64,000 nucleotides of DNA from Anastrepha obliqua (taxonomy: Eukaryota > Arthropoda > Insecta > Diptera > Tephritidae), in the NCBI RefSeq assembly GCF_027943255.1, contig NC_072892.1, positions 19,863,792 through 19,927,791 on the forward strand, written 5' to 3'. The notes beneath the pieces were generated by a model. It ran no database searches. It was not told the DNA's origin and was given only the letters and a program-made list of their open reading frames with translations. Every line of letters starts with the position of its first letter. The first letter of the stretch is position 1. A program made the position numbers and the translations under genes. Of this stretch, positions 43,935-54,510 are shown piece by piece.

Positions 43935-44529
43935 AGTCAAACATTTTTTAAATATTCTTAATTATAATTTAATTTAAGAGCGAGACAATAACTCTAACAA
44001 TAACTTTTGGCATTGAAATACTTGGAAATGTCGTGAAAGAAATAACTCTGGTGCAGTAAATATGACTTTGAGCGCTAATTTACCGCGCTCAGCAAGCCCG
44101 ATACGTAAGTTTATGGACACTGCGCGTGCGGTGTAGATTAAGTCTTTAAATTTTATTGCTGGGTAAGTATGAGCAATCACTTATAGCTGGCTCTCAGAGC
44201 ACTTACTGTGATGGGACTTTTAAAATTAACTCACTTGTTATACGAAAGCTTCAGTTGTAAAATGAATTTTAAAATAAACAGAAGGAAATGGAATGCTGAT
44301 GATCCAATTTCATTAGAAATTCATTTAATATGAAGTGATTTCGTAAAAGTGAATGACCACAGTATCTGGGCCACAAGCATGAGTATAGACGCCTATACTC
44401 TCGCGCATTAAGACCATAATGCGCCATGCGGAGTCACATCCACATCCTTGCGGTGACCCTGTTCCTACCAAGCACTACGTACCTAGACCTTGAGGGTGTC
44501 CCGGAGTAGCGGAGGATAAACACAGTCAC
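43935..44529. other. Unassigned AT-rich sequence
   Basis: No feature recognised. Confidence 0.4.
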
Positions 44530-45165
44530 TGAGTATCTCCAAAACATCGATTTATCGCATTTTAACTGATCATTTGAGCTTATGAAAGGTCTGTGCACGT
44601 TTCATTCCGCGCAAGTTAACTGTGGACCAAAGATTGCTCGTAATTCAACATTCGAAAGACCTCATTAAAGGGCGAGAAAAAACGAAAACTTTCTTTACAG
44701 TATTGTAACTGGTGATGAAATGTGGTGCTTCCAACATGAACCTGAAACTAAGCGTCAAAGTGCCGAATGGAAGGCCCCAAACGAGCCACCACCCATAAAA
44801 TCGCGTTTGGAGAAATCAAAAATCAAGTCGATGCCAATTTGTTTTTAAGATTCCAAGGGAATTATCCACAAGGAGTACGTGCCAACGGGCCAAACCGTCA
44901 ATGCAATTTTCTGTCTTAGCATTTTGAAGCGTTTGTTGTATCGCATTCATCGAATTCACCCTGAACACCGCTAAGGTAGAAGTTGACGCTTATTTCATGA
45001 TAATACACCATCTCATCGATCCACTCTTCTGACTGATTTTTTGACGAGTAATCGCATTCTATGTTAACCATCAATCACTCATTGATGACGTTTTGCATCC
45101 GTGGAGGCCATCCAAAAGGCTTGTACCGACAAACTGAAGTATATTGTCAAACCACTCACATTCGG
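44530..45165 (+). pseudogene. mariner relic (same family as 22.7 kb)
   Basis: Nucleotide similarity to 23,020-23,640 is strong. Readable pieces: SKTSIYRIL near 44,540, VTGDEMWCFQHEPETKRQSA (first Asp, about 44,707), FHDNTPSHRSTLLTDFL (second Asp, about 44,995) and VEAIQKACTD near the end. The region with the third Asp (YSPDMAPCDF) is absent. No frame over 60 codons remains open. Confidence 0.8.
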
Positions 45166-45169
45166 TAGG

Positions 45170-46678
45170 AATTCTAGAACCAGAGAATCTATTAAAGTAT
45201 GGTTCATTCAAGCAATAGTCAACAGGATTAGTTGGACACCGGCCGAGTGTTATGACCGAGTATCCCTAAATCGCGTCATTGATTAGTTGCCGCTAGCAAA
45301 GCAGCAGTGTTACCTGCATTCTGTTTACCAACCAAGTAGACCAGCTGGAAGCAAAAAGCAATGAGTGAGGCTATGGTTGGCAAAATCCGGATTGGAATTG
45401 GCAGCCAAAAAAACCGAGGCGGTACTCATCAGTGGGCGGAGGAAAAAGAAGGAAATAAAACTACTTATAGGCACCCATGAAATATTCACTCAGGAGTCGA
45501 TTAAGTATCTTGGCGTGATAATAGATAGGCGACTTAGCTACAAGCAGCACCTATCTGCGGTAAGAGCAAGAGCGTATGCTATCAATGAGGCGCTAACACG
45601 AATTTTGCCTAATATTGGCGGCTCGCAAGGCAGCAGAAGACCTGGCTAATCGACGGTTATAGGCTCCATAGAAGTGCAATAAGGGTACCTCGTGGCTACA
45701 GAACGGTCTCAAGAGAAGCAATAGGCGTTATCACGGGCAAACTACCAGCTGAAATTCAGGCGAAGCAATTGAGCCGTCTCTATGGCTGGTGACGGGTTAA
45801 GCCGTCATTAGAAAAAGCTGACGAGAGACTGCATTCGATAGAAGAATGGCAAAGCAGATGGGATTCATCAACTAACGGACGTCGGACACATAGACTTATC
45901 TCAAATATTAGCCAACGGGTGATCAGAAAACACGGAGACGTTGACTACTATCTCACTCAAATACTGAGTGAACACGGTTGTTTTTTGGAGTACCTCCATC
46001 GGTTTAATCTAGAGGACATTCCGTCTGCCCAAGCTGCAACAACGCGATAGAAAAAGCGGAACACGTATTCTTCTATTGCGATCGTTTCAGAGAGGAGCGC
46101 CTAACGCTTGAAGCACCTTTGGGTGGACAGCTACGCCCGAAAAATCTAATCACCAAGTTAATCGCATCAAATACTTGCTGGAATGCAGCAAAAATTTTTT
46201 GCAACAATGATAAAGCTATATCTTCAACACGCCGAGTGGCAACGCAACATGCAGCGAAGAAATCAACAGCAGCTTTTGACTGGCGGTGGACTGCCTACGA
46301 ACTGATGGCAAATCACAGACGCCTGAGTCTGGTACTCACGAGGGTTTCAGACTATGACTTGTCGATAATTCTTACGACACTTTTCCGATGCCCCATTCGC
46401 TGCAAAACCACTTATGAAGTGGAAGCAATGGATACTATCGATAGCGTGTAACCTCCATACGCCCATGTGAGAGGAATCTGGACGCAGGGTACCTGTTGTG
46501 TTATAGACATAAACGCAACTCCACCTTGACGAAATGTTACCACGGTCCCAGGGTGGAATTCAGCCGATAAGGAGGGTTGTTATAGTGTTAGTGGGAGCAT
46601 GCCCCACATACCACTGGTGTGACGGTAGCTTTAATGAGGTTTCTGACATTTTGATTTAAACCTCTTTCAAAAAAAAAA
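45170..46678 (+). mobile_element. R1-like LINE 3' half with poly(A)
   Basis: Starts in the RT after motif C and ends in an A-run at 46,669-46,678. Readable: KKTEAVLISGRRKKKEIKLL, SIKYLGVIIDRRLSYKQHL (45,365-45,650), HRLISNISQRVIRKHGDVDY, YLTQILSEHGCFLEYLHRF, then after a frame break VCPSCNNAIEKAEHVFFYCD (CX2C..HX4C). The 3' UTR matches that of the fragment at 31.9-32.2 kb. Confidence 0.82.
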
Positions 46679-46684
46679 CATCGA

Positions 46685-46900
46685 AAAGTGTGGTTCGTCA
46701 GCCTTGTCGAGAGCCCTCCACCAGACTGTGATACCGTAAAAGAGGATTGGTCTGACAACGGTCATATACAGCCAGTGAGTGTACTTCGGTGAAAGACACC
46801 ACCTGCTTCCTATTGTTTTTTTGTATCAATAGCTTTCTTTCCTTTGTCCTCTACATTCATGTGCCAATCCAGTTTATGTGGACATAATGCGCCACATCAT
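46685..46900 (-). pseudogene. LOA-like LINE RT thumb fragment
   Basis: The minus strand reads LDWHMNVEDKGKKAIDT, then in a shifted frame LSPKYTHWLYMTVVRPILFY and GITVWWRALDKAD. This is the thumb segment also seen at 5,690-5,870 and 14,640-14,830. About 70 codons with one frame break. Confidence 0.75.
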
Positions 46901-47039
46901 CAAGCAAAAAAATTATAAAAAATAGACGAAGCTTTTAGCAAACTTCGAACTCAGACTTCGTTACATTAAAATATGTATAATGGGCTATAAAACTACCAAA
47001 AATATTTCAATAAATCTAATTAAAATCCGATGGATCCAA

Positions 47040-47925
47040 GAATGAAATAGGGTCTGGAGCCGAATGGTACTTAAACGCTAGTAATAAGTATCACTTTGCT
47101 ATGGGGGAAATGGCAACTGTTTTCCAAACGGAAATTTTTGCCACCCTGAAAGTAGTCCAATCGAGAGGAGATGGAGCGAGAAACAGATTGATAGTCAGGC
47201 TGCACTGAAGGCCCTGGAGAAGGCGAAGCAAACTTCAAATATTGTTCAATAATGTAATAAGAAGCTTAATTCTGAAGCAAGACAGAACAGGCTCGTACTT
47301 ATATGGGTTCCAGGGCACTCCGGTGTTCAAGCAAACGAAATTGCCAAATAATTGGCCAAGCGGATCAGCGGTTGTCCCTCAAGGACCAGAGCCAATAATC
47401 GAAATCAGCTCTGCAGGAATCATGAATTCGATCAAGTAGACAATCTACATAAAAAGCGATGCTCCGGTCTAGAACGCTGCAAAACTGGAAAGTGTTTTGT
47501 GACAAGTGCGAACAGAAAACTGTCAAACTGGAATCATTGAGGACCCAATGTGCCTGTCGTGCTTGGAGGAGGCGGATAGCACTGCGCACTTTCTCTGTGA
47601 GCGTCCTGCCTTTGCTAGAGCGCGACTACGAGTATTGGGATCTGATGTCGTGAGAATGAGAAAAAATTCTTTCTCTAAAACTGGAGGATATTTACAGATT
47701 TGCCAAAGTATCTGGAAAATTCTCACAAGATTAACTACCTCTGTCTTTGTCTCTATTCTTTCCTGTCTCTTTCCCTGATACTTTTCTCCTTTTCTCCCTG
47801 ACTATCTACCCGCTTTCCAGATCTTTAAACACAATGGGCTTTTTAGCTTGAGTGTTTTAGAAGCCACCAAATCTCCTGGTGCTCCTTGGCTCGACCTATT
47901 TAAATTTCTAAAAAAATTTCAATTA
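47040..47925 (+). pseudogene. LINE RNase H and C-terminus (family shared with 16.7 and 58.6 kb)
   Basis: Pieces: ATVFQTEIFATLKVV (conserved Glu), LVLIWVPGHSGVQANEIAK (about 47,297-47,350) and MCLSCLEEADSTAHFLCERP (CX2C..HX4C, about 47,548-47,610). The 3' UTR has CT-rich repeats around 47,735-47,830. Many frame breaks; the RNase H Asp region is shortened. Confidence 0.75.
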
Positions 47926-47996
47926 AAAACCATGGAATTGCGATTAAAAGTTTATGGAATTTTCCTAATTTTTGTGTAAAAGGTTGAGATTTGGCT

Positions 47997-48184
47997 TTAT
48001 ATTTATATTTATATTTATATTTATATTTATATTTATATTTATATTTATATTTATATTTATATTTATATTTATATTTATATTTATATTTATATTTATATTT
48101 ATATTTATATTTATATTTATATTTATATTTATATTTATATTTATATTTATATTTATATTTATATTTATATTTATATTTATATTA
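47997..48184. repeat. (ATTTAT)n hexanucleotide array
   Basis: About 31 near-perfect copies of a 6-bp unit. The Phe-Ile and Leu-Tyr open frames across it are translations of the repeat. Confidence 0.97.
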
Positions 48185-49131
48185 TATTAAAAAAAATTAA
48201 GGATAATAAAATTTTAGAACAAAAAAGAGAGTCAAAAATGATCAAAATATTGATGTGCTACCATTTGTCGCTGCCTGTACATTCATATGTACATCTTTTC
48301 TGCATCTGCTTTCTTTATATAAACAACCGTTATTAAAAATATCCTTCCTTTTCTTTATTTAAAATATCCTTTCGATCTTACAATAAGAAGTCATTCATCT
48401 CGGCCTCCCTCACTGCAAATTGCGCCCCTATATATATACAGACAGGTTGCTTTTTATCAATTTATACATTGAACTGCATTCATTAAGAAAAATATTTTAA
48501 ATAACAGCTGTGGCTAAGAATTTTATTTCGATATTTCATCGTCGTACTCAACTTTCATATTTTCATACAAGACTATTGATTATTTTTTTTTTCGTTTATT
48601 TATTTATTGTTACGCATCAGTTAGTTTTTATAAATACCAAAGTATGCCTGAAGTGCAGGAAGTCTCAAAAAATATGGATAGCCTTATTGTAAAGTGGAGC
48701 GTATTAGTTTAGCTATGCAAAACTAATGTCAGGAGGAGTCGCCTGTCTTACCATTATTGTCAACCTCTATGATTTTATTATGATTTTATTGCATGAGTGG
48801 CTGTGCAAGAGCGTGGGAGACTGTGTGTGTGGGTGTAGTGGCGCACCTTAAATAAACAAATTTTGCACCCAAACTCGGCTTTGTGGTAATTTTTTATGTG
48901 AATTAAATTTATTAAGTTTGCAAACATTTCGCTTCAGACCTGAACCTCGAAATCTGGGTAGAAGAACTTCCGTTTGGGCTGAGTACTGAACTGAAAGTTC
49001 TTCCGGCAAATGCCACTTACGACGAAGCGTGAAAAACAAGCAACAATTGAAGTTGATTTGGCCATTTACGAAATCAGAATTGCTTCTACGCACACATCTA
49101 ACTGAGTACGTTTATGTTTATGTCCACACAC
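48185..49131. other. AT-rich unassigned sequence ending in CA-rich microsatellite
   Basis: No gene seen. Ends in CACACACACATACA at about 49,121-49,134, which abuts the R1-like 5'-UTR copy. Confidence 0.45.
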
Positions 49132-49133
49132 AC

Positions 49134-49660
49134 ATACACCATTAACCTGACTGCCATTTCAGCTAGATTTCACTCTGCTTACTAAAGAAACAGAATAATG
49201 CAGCCGTCAGCTCGTGGCAGTATGTTCCAAACATTTTCCAGTATATCGTAATTAGGACCTTACTGGGCTCGGTCTTAATATAGATCGTATTAAATTAGCA
49301 GCCGCCCCTAACATGGGGGACAGACGCTGACCAGGGAGCCGCCCAATATGAGTCAGTCGCTTCTGGATTTCTGTATTTTCACCATGCCTTTGCATGGTGA
49401 GGGGACACTTATTTTATTAAAGGCGGTGTCGTTTCGCCTTTGTCACAGAACCCTCTTCGGATTAGCTAGCTTTTAGACCGCTTCCTCAGTTTCTGCCGCT
49501 CATTGTCGGGGGCTGCTTATTTGTTAGAACTTATTCGCAACTAACCTGTTACTACAGGCCGTCCGGCTATCCGCAACCTGCCGACCCCCACGGTAGCTTA
49601 GAGCCCAGCTTAGTCGCCCGATCCCTGGGGAGCGCGACCTCCATACATATGTATCTTCGT
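49134..49660 (-). mobile_element. R1-like LINE, isolated 5' UTR copy
   Basis: About 525 bp nearly identical to 54,769-55,290, the 5'-most part of the complete element, in the same orientation. It includes both 5' UTR hairpins and one 25-bp terminal unit (49,636-49,660). It stops at the GGTTAATGG position within the 5' UTR, with no ORF1, ORF2 or poly(A). Both edges abut CA/ACAT-type microsatellite (49,121-49,134 and 49,661-49,680). Confidence 0.9.
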
Positions 49661-49708
49661 GCACACATACACATACATGAACATATGCCACTGTTTGTGC
49701 CTGTACGT

Positions 49709-49746
<38 letters not shown>

Positions 49747-49767
49747 GAGGTGGCACAAAGCATTGAA

Positions 49768-49798
49768 AGCCGAAAAGTGTGAGACTTGCCTTTCGGCT
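49768..49798 (-). other. 3' UTR hairpin of the R1-like LINE
   Basis: AGCCGAAAAG (49,768-49,777) can pair with CTTTCGGCT (49,790-49,798) across a short loop. LINE RTs often recognise a 3' stem-loop; that role is inferred. Confidence 0.5.
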
Positions 49799-49848
49799 CA
49801 CCCACTAAAAACCCACCCCAGCTCCGTTTCCCTCCCGCGGGACAACCG

Positions 49849-50144
49849 TTAAGTAGTACTTCACGGGAGGGGGAGCGGCCTATTGCCTCTTCATGAAAAT
49901 CTGCGCTGATGTTCAGCACATCGCAGTTTGGTATTTACTTATCGTTAAGTATTAGTTCTGGGAGGGGAGCGGCCTATTGCCTCTACTTGAAAATCTGCGC
50001 TGCTGTTCAGCGTGACGCAATTTGGTGATTCCTTATACCTTTAAGTATTACTAGGTGCTACTTCACGGGAAGGGGTATGGCCTATTGCCTCTACGTAACA
50101 ATCTGCGCTGTTGTTCATTACGACGCAGCTTGGTAATTACTATC
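49849..50144 (-). repeat. Three ~100-bp tandem repeats spanning the ORF2 end and 3' UTR
   Basis: Units at 49,849-49,944, 49,945-50,040 and 50,041-50,144 all begin TTAAGTA and contain GGCCTATTGCCTCT and ATCTGCGCTG. The unit at 50,041-50,144 includes the ORF2 stop and encodes TKLRRNEQQRRLLRRGNRP. The two downstream units carry decayed versions of the same peptide (one with a stop codon). Confidence 0.9.
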
Positions 50145-53062
50145 CTTGCCATGTTACTAACAGCGGACCAATGTTCTTCTGAGTCAAGCATGATATCTAC
50201 TAGGTTGCTAACCATTATTGGCTTCCCCACCCTATCACACAATTCTACTCTTTCCAGCTCGAAACGAGGGCAGACAAAGAAAACATGTTCTGCATCTTCA
50301 ACTAGACTGTCGCAAAAGGTGCAGTACGGGTCATCTTCGTGCTTAAATCTATGCAGATAAGCCTTAAAGCATCCATGCCCACTAAGTACTTGGGTCAGGT
50401 AGAAATCTATCTGGCCATGCTTTCGATTTATCCATCTTGTGATATTCGGGATCAATCGATATGTCCATCGTCCGTTCATGGAGTTCCTCCATTCCTCCTG
50501 CCAAGTACGGATGCTTCGCTCCCGTTCAGCCCTTCGGTTAGTCAGCTGTGCCGGATCCGCTCGATGCTTTTTTATTTCGGCGAATTCTAGTGCAGTCAGC
50601 TTAACTGGTAGCATACCCGCGAGGACTAATACAGCATCTTCCGATACTGTGCGGAATGCACAGCACACCCTGAGGGCACATAACCGGTATACCGATTTAA
50701 TGCCTTTCATGTATGTGCTGCAGTTAGTTGCTTCGACCCAGGCTGGTACCGCATATAGCAGGATAGACGATACCACACTGCTAAGCAACTTCCTAGAAGC
50801 CTGCTTAGGTCCTCTCGTATTCATCATAATACGTGTCAATGCAGTTACAGCCTTCGCTGCTTTATCGCTGGCGTATGTTAGATGCTGTTTAAAGTTTAAC
50901 CTGTGGTCAATCATTACCCCGAGATATTTTATGTACAGCTTAGATTCTAGTGCGTGGTCACCTACTCTGAGTTTTGCTGTTTCAACTATTTTCCTGCTAC
51001 TGATGAGAACTGCCTCTGTTTTATGGTTTGCAAGGCTTAAACCACTAATGCGCAGCCAATCTTTTGTAATTTCGACCGCTTGGTTGCAAATCGATTCGGC
51101 CTGGTTTAGGAATTTAGCAACGACTACGATTGCAATGTCATCAGCAAACCCTATGATTTGGGATCCTGGAGGTAGTTGGAGACGCAAAACTCCATCGTAC
51201 ATTATATTCCAGAGGAGTGGGCCCAACACTGACCCCTGTGGTACTCCTCCGGTTACTCTGTACCTTTTCATTCCTTCGTCGGTTTTGTATTGCAGCACTC
51301 TGTTAGTGAAGTAGCTTGCAACAATTTTTCGAATGTAGGCTGGGACTCGGAAATTCTCCAGTGCATTTAGGATTTTGCCCCAGTTTGCTGTATTAAATGC
51401 ATTTTTAACATCTAACGTTGTGACTAGGCAATACTCTTTATCTCCGTAGAGCCAGCGAGAACCTTCAATCGCTTTGCGAGCAATGCGCTTAACCGCTATA
51501 ACAGCATCTGTGGTAGAGCGTGTTTTACGGAAGCCATATTGGTGCGGCGATAACCCTCCGGCACTATCGATGGAAGCTTCCAGGCGATTTACAATTAGCC
51601 TCTCTAGTATTTTCCCTGCCGTGTCCAGTAAGCATAGTGGGCGGTATCCTGAGGGATCTTCCGCCGGCTTAGACCCTTTTGGTATTAGCACTAGCTTTTG
51701 CAGTTTCCACTCTTTCGGGAATGTGCATTCTTCTAAGCAGGAGTTGTAAACATCCACAAAGATTTCTGAGTGCTTTTGGATTGCCAACTTAAGAGCTTCA
51801 TTCGGGATCGCATCGGGCCCGGGTGCCTTATTGCCTTTGATCTGTTTGCAGATGTGCAAAATTTCGTCAGCGTTGGCCAGGCATCGATTTCCATCGTCCT
51901 CCATACAGCTGGCAGCGTTGGCTGCGATGCCTTGCTGTTGGGGGAATAATGTTTTGACCACGTTGCGCAGAATAACCGGGCACGTCGTGGGAAGCGGTTT
52001 GAAGGCTTTTGTTTTTTTCATCACCAGCTGGTATGCAAATCCCCATGGGTTGCTGTCAGCATCCTCGCATAGTTTTTGGAAGCACTGGCGTTTGCTGCTC
52101 TTAATTGCATTTTTCAGCGTTTTCCTTTTTTGTTTGAATAGGAGTCTGTTCCTTTCAAAGCTGGTCGTACCTCTCGACCGCTGATATGTTCTTCTTGCTC
52201 TATTGCATTCTTCGCGGGCTGCAGAGATTTCTTCCGTCCACCAGTAAACGGGCTCTCTGTGGTTTTTGTTAGGCCTTGTTTTACTCATAGCTGCATCACA
52301 TGCTTTAGTGAGTTGCCTCATGACTTGGTTAGTTTTTTCAGCCGCATTTCCAGTAGGCGCAAAATTTGACATCATTATCTCGAACACTTCCGGGTCCAGT
52401 GTTCCAACCCGGTATCTGACCTCGTGCGAGTTACATGACTTCGGCCTATCATGTTTGCCTATAACGCAAAGTATTGCAAAGTGATCACTACCAGTGTAAT
52501 ACTGGCTAAGGGACCATCTCGTACTACTCACAAGGCTAGAGCTAACAAATGTCAGGTCGATTATTGACCCTTTCCCTGCTCTTTGGAATGTTTGCTGGTT
52601 CCCGGTATTCATAAGCGCTATGTCAAGCATAGCGAACGCTTCTAAAAGGGCTTTACCTCTAGGGGTGGTTCGAGAGCATCCCCAGTTCACTGCCCAAGCG
52701 TTAAAGTCGCCAGCTACAATGACCGGACTATGATGTTTAATGTCATGTGCAAGTTCTTCCAGAGCGTGTATTGCTTCCGCTAGGGTTAAGCTAGGTGGAA
52801 GATAGCAGCTGTAAACAAACAGCTTACCAACACGGGCTCGTACATAGCCACGTGTTGCGTTTATATTTGTCATTCGTGACCTAATCATTCCACAATTCCA
52901 TATAGCCGATTTGCCTGTTGTGTCGGATACCCAATCATTCCCATTTCCGAATTTATAGGGTTCGCTGAGTATTGCAATGTCTATTTTGTGCTCTCGTACA
53001 GACTGTTCGAGCAGGCTTTGCGCCTTCTCGCAGTGATTTAAATTCAGTTGGAGAAACCTCAT
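50063..53062 (-). CDS. R1-like ORF2: endonuclease and reverse transcriptase
   Basis: 999 codons, uninterrupted. Residues 1-205 form an APE-type endonuclease (Glu34 in AILSEPY, GDFNAW at 118-123, IIDLTFVS at 167-174, SDH at 192-194), which nicks target DNA. RT spans about residues 408-700: KAPGPDAIP, YRPLCLLDTAGKILERL, YGFRKTRSTTDAV, TLDVKNAFNTAN (Asp551), GGVPQGSVLGPLLW, FADD at 639-642, then KYLGVMIDHRLNFKQHL. C-terminal zinc motif Cys914, Cys917, His926, Cys931. All expected catalytic residues are present and there is no RNase H, as in the R1 clade. The start codon overlaps the ORF1 stop (ATGA at 53,059-53,062), so translation is probably by termination-reinitiation. It may be active, but only sequence integrity supports that. 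Confidence 0.95.
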   Translation of the reverse strand: MRFLQLNLNHCEKAQSLLEQSVREHKIDIAILSEPYKFGNGNDWVSDTTGKSAIWNCGMIRSRMTNINATRGYVRARVGKLFVYSCYLPPSLTLAEAIHALEELAHDIKHHSPVIVAGDFNAWAVNWGCSRTTPRGKALLEAFAMLDIALMNTGNQQTFQRAGKGSIIDLTFVSSSLVSSTRWSLSQYYTGSDHFAILCVIGKHDRPKSCNSHEVRYRVGTLDPEVFEIMMSNFAPTGNAAEKTNQVMRQLTKACDAAMSKTRPNKNHREPVYWWTEEISAAREECNRARRTYQRSRGTTSFERNRLLFKQKRKTLKNAIKSSKRQCFQKLCEDADSNPWGFAYQLVMKKTKAFKPLPTTCPVILRNVVKTLFPQQQGIAANAASCMEDDGNRCLANADEILHICKQIKGNKAPGPDAIPNEALKLAIQKHSEIFVDVYNSCLEECTFPKEWKLQKLVLIPKGSKPAEDPSGYRPLCLLDTAGKILERLIVNRLEASIDSAGGLSPHQYGFRKTRSTTDAVIAVKRIARKAIEGSRWLYGDKEYCLVTTLDVKNAFNTANWGKILNALENFRVPAYIRKIVASYFTNRVLQYKTDEGMKRYRVTGGVPQGSVLGPLLWNIMYDGVLRLQLPPGSQIIGFADDIAIVVVAKFLNQAESICNQAVEITKDWLRISGLSLANHKTEAVLISSRKIVETAKLRVGDHALESKLYIKYLGVMIDHRLNFKQHLTYASDKAAKAVTALTRIMMNTRGPKQASRKLLSSVVSSILLYAVPAWVEATNCSTYMKGIKSVYRLCALRVCCAFRTVSEDAVLVLAGMLPVKLTALEFAEIKKHRADPAQLTNRRAERERSIRTWQEEWRNSMNGRWTYRLIPNITRWINRKHGQIDFYLTQVLSGHGCFKAYLHRFKHEDDPYCTFCDSLVEDAEHVFFVCPRFELERVELCDRVGKPIMVSNLVDIMLDSEEHWSAVSNMARIVITKLRRNEQQRRLLRRGNRPYPFP

Positions 53063-54510
53063 TTATGTCGCATTTCTTTGAGTGCTCTTTGATATAAAGG
53101 GCACTTGTTGCTAGTCATCGCGTGTGCGGTGTCGCTTAATTGCTTCTTTTTGCAAATTAAGCAGCTTGCTGTTTGGGTACAACTCTTTGCCTGGTGATCT
53201 TTGCTGCCGCATTTAAAGCAGGACTTGGTGAAGTCGTCCGTACTTTTGCATCTCGCTGCGACATGCCCGTACTCCATGCACTTGAAGCACCTTTTCGGGT
53301 CAAGTTTTTCTCTAATACGGCAGATGACTAGGCCAATCCGTATTTTGCCTGCTGCTGTAAGCTTAGTGGCGATCTCTGGTGTAACTTTAAGGGTCGCCGT
53401 TTGCGTCCCACCATAAGCTTTTCGCAGGTTAGCAACTGCAGACAAAGGCACATTTAGTTCCCTGAGTTGGCTAGTTATAGCTTCATGGACTTCGGCTTTC
53501 GTCGTGATTTCGTCGAGATCACGAATTTCGATTTGTCGTAGTTCAGTTAGTGCCCTTACTTCCACTACATCTCCTAAGGCAGCTTTAACTGCTTCGTTGA
53601 TCTTCTGGGTGTTTGGATCAGAAGATCGCTCAAGCACCAGTAGCAAGTCCCCATTTGCAGTTTTCTTAACACCGTATACTTTCGAGTTAAGCTCCTGTAA
53701 ACATGGCTCTGTTTTCACACGTTTCAGGATGTCAGCGTATGAGACATTGCCAACGCTTTTCACAACGATCGCGTCTTTACGGGGCGGTCTCTGTCGACTG
53801 CGATTTCCCCTCGTGTTTGCCTCGTCTTTTTGCTTCCCGTCTATCTTTGGACTTTTATTGTTTCCTTTACGGTTTTTCTTATTTATTACCGTGTTCCATC
53901 CTTCGGAGCTGGTTTGCTCTTTTGTTGGTACCGGCGTTGCCTTCAGTGCTCCATCGCGGTCACTTTTGCTCTTTTTTGCCGGGCTTTTCCGTGCAGCGAC
54001 TGAGTCTATACATCTCTTTGGCGTACCATCCGTGACGCGCTTTATAAGAGGCGATGTTTGTGTGCATTCATTTTTTGCTTCGAGAACCACACTTTTTGAC
54101 CCTTTTAGCATCCTTATTCTAGAAGTCAGAATCGACCTTTCTAGCTTCTTATGGAGCTCGGAAATGCTCAAAACCAGATCACGCATTGGCTGGTTAATGT
54201 TACGCTTTGGGAGTTCCATCATCTCCATTAGCTCTTTAATTTTGGCACTGATGCTGCGGTTGAGCTCTTCTGTTGTGGCCTCCTTTGCGACACTGCTGTA
54301 CTGCATGCATGGTGACGCAGATCGGGTTCTTCCGATCAACGGAGGCGAATGAGCCAATCTCGAGCTCCTTTGAAAGGGGTTTTTTACCAGCTCCCCACTG
54401 CTGTTACTGTCTTGTGCAGTCTCCTTTGGCAAATCCAATGATGGATTGTTTGTTGCTCTTTTAGCTTCTTCTTGGATATTTATATTTATATTTTGATTGC
54501 TAGAATTCAT
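53059..54510 (-). CDS. R1-like ORF1: Gag-like nucleic-acid-binding protein
   Basis: 483 codons, open. The N-terminal third is N/Q/S-rich with a possible coiled coil (TTEELNRSISAKIKELMEMM, ISELHKKLERS). The middle is basic (KKNRKGNNKSPK, RSRQRPPRKD). A central RNA-binding-like fold region is at about residues 250-400. Three C-terminal zinc knuckles: CFKCMEYGHVAARC (408-421), CFKCGSKDHQAKSC (431-444) and a longer third one starting CLIC (450-453). Such proteins package element RNA into an RNP with ORF2. The start at 54,510 follows the conserved GAGTTGGGGTCC stretch seen also before the ORF1 start at 2247. Confidence 0.95.
   Translation of the reverse strand: MNSSNQNININIQEEAKRATNNPSLDLPKETAQDSNSSGELVKNPFQRSSRLAHSPPLIGRTRSASPCMQYSSVAKEATTEELNRSISAKIKELMEMMELPKRNINQPMRDLVLSISELHKKLERSILTSRIRMLKGSKSVVLEAKNECTQTSPLIKRVTDGTPKRCIDSVAARKSPAKKSKSDRDGALKATPVPTKEQTSSEGWNTVINKKNRKGNNKSPKIDGKQKDEANTRGNRSRQRPPRKDAIVVKSVGNVSYADILKRVKTEPCLQELNSKVYGVKKTANGDLLLVLERSSDPNTQKINEAVKAALGDVVEVRALTELRQIEIRDLDEITTKAEVHEAITSQLRELNVPLSAVANLRKAYGGTQTATLKVTPEIATKLTAAGKIRIGLVICRIREKLDPKRCFKCMEYGHVAARCKSTDDFTKSCFKCGSKDHQAKSCTQTASCLICKKKQLSDTAHAMTSNKCPLYQRALKEMRHK

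Noticed and set aside
47972..48200. Open frames of repeated Phe-Ile or Leu-Tyr
   Set aside because: Translations of the ATTTAT microsatellite.
49849..50144. CRISPR-like array
   Set aside because: Three imperfect units of ~100 bp with no spacers, in a eukaryotic LINE; they are duplicated coding sequence.
50439..51314. 291-codon plus-strand frame
   Set aside because: Shadow of the R1-like ORF2 on the minus strand; no domain of its own.
53504..54352. 282-codon plus-strand frame
   Set aside because: Shadow of ORF1 on the minus strand.
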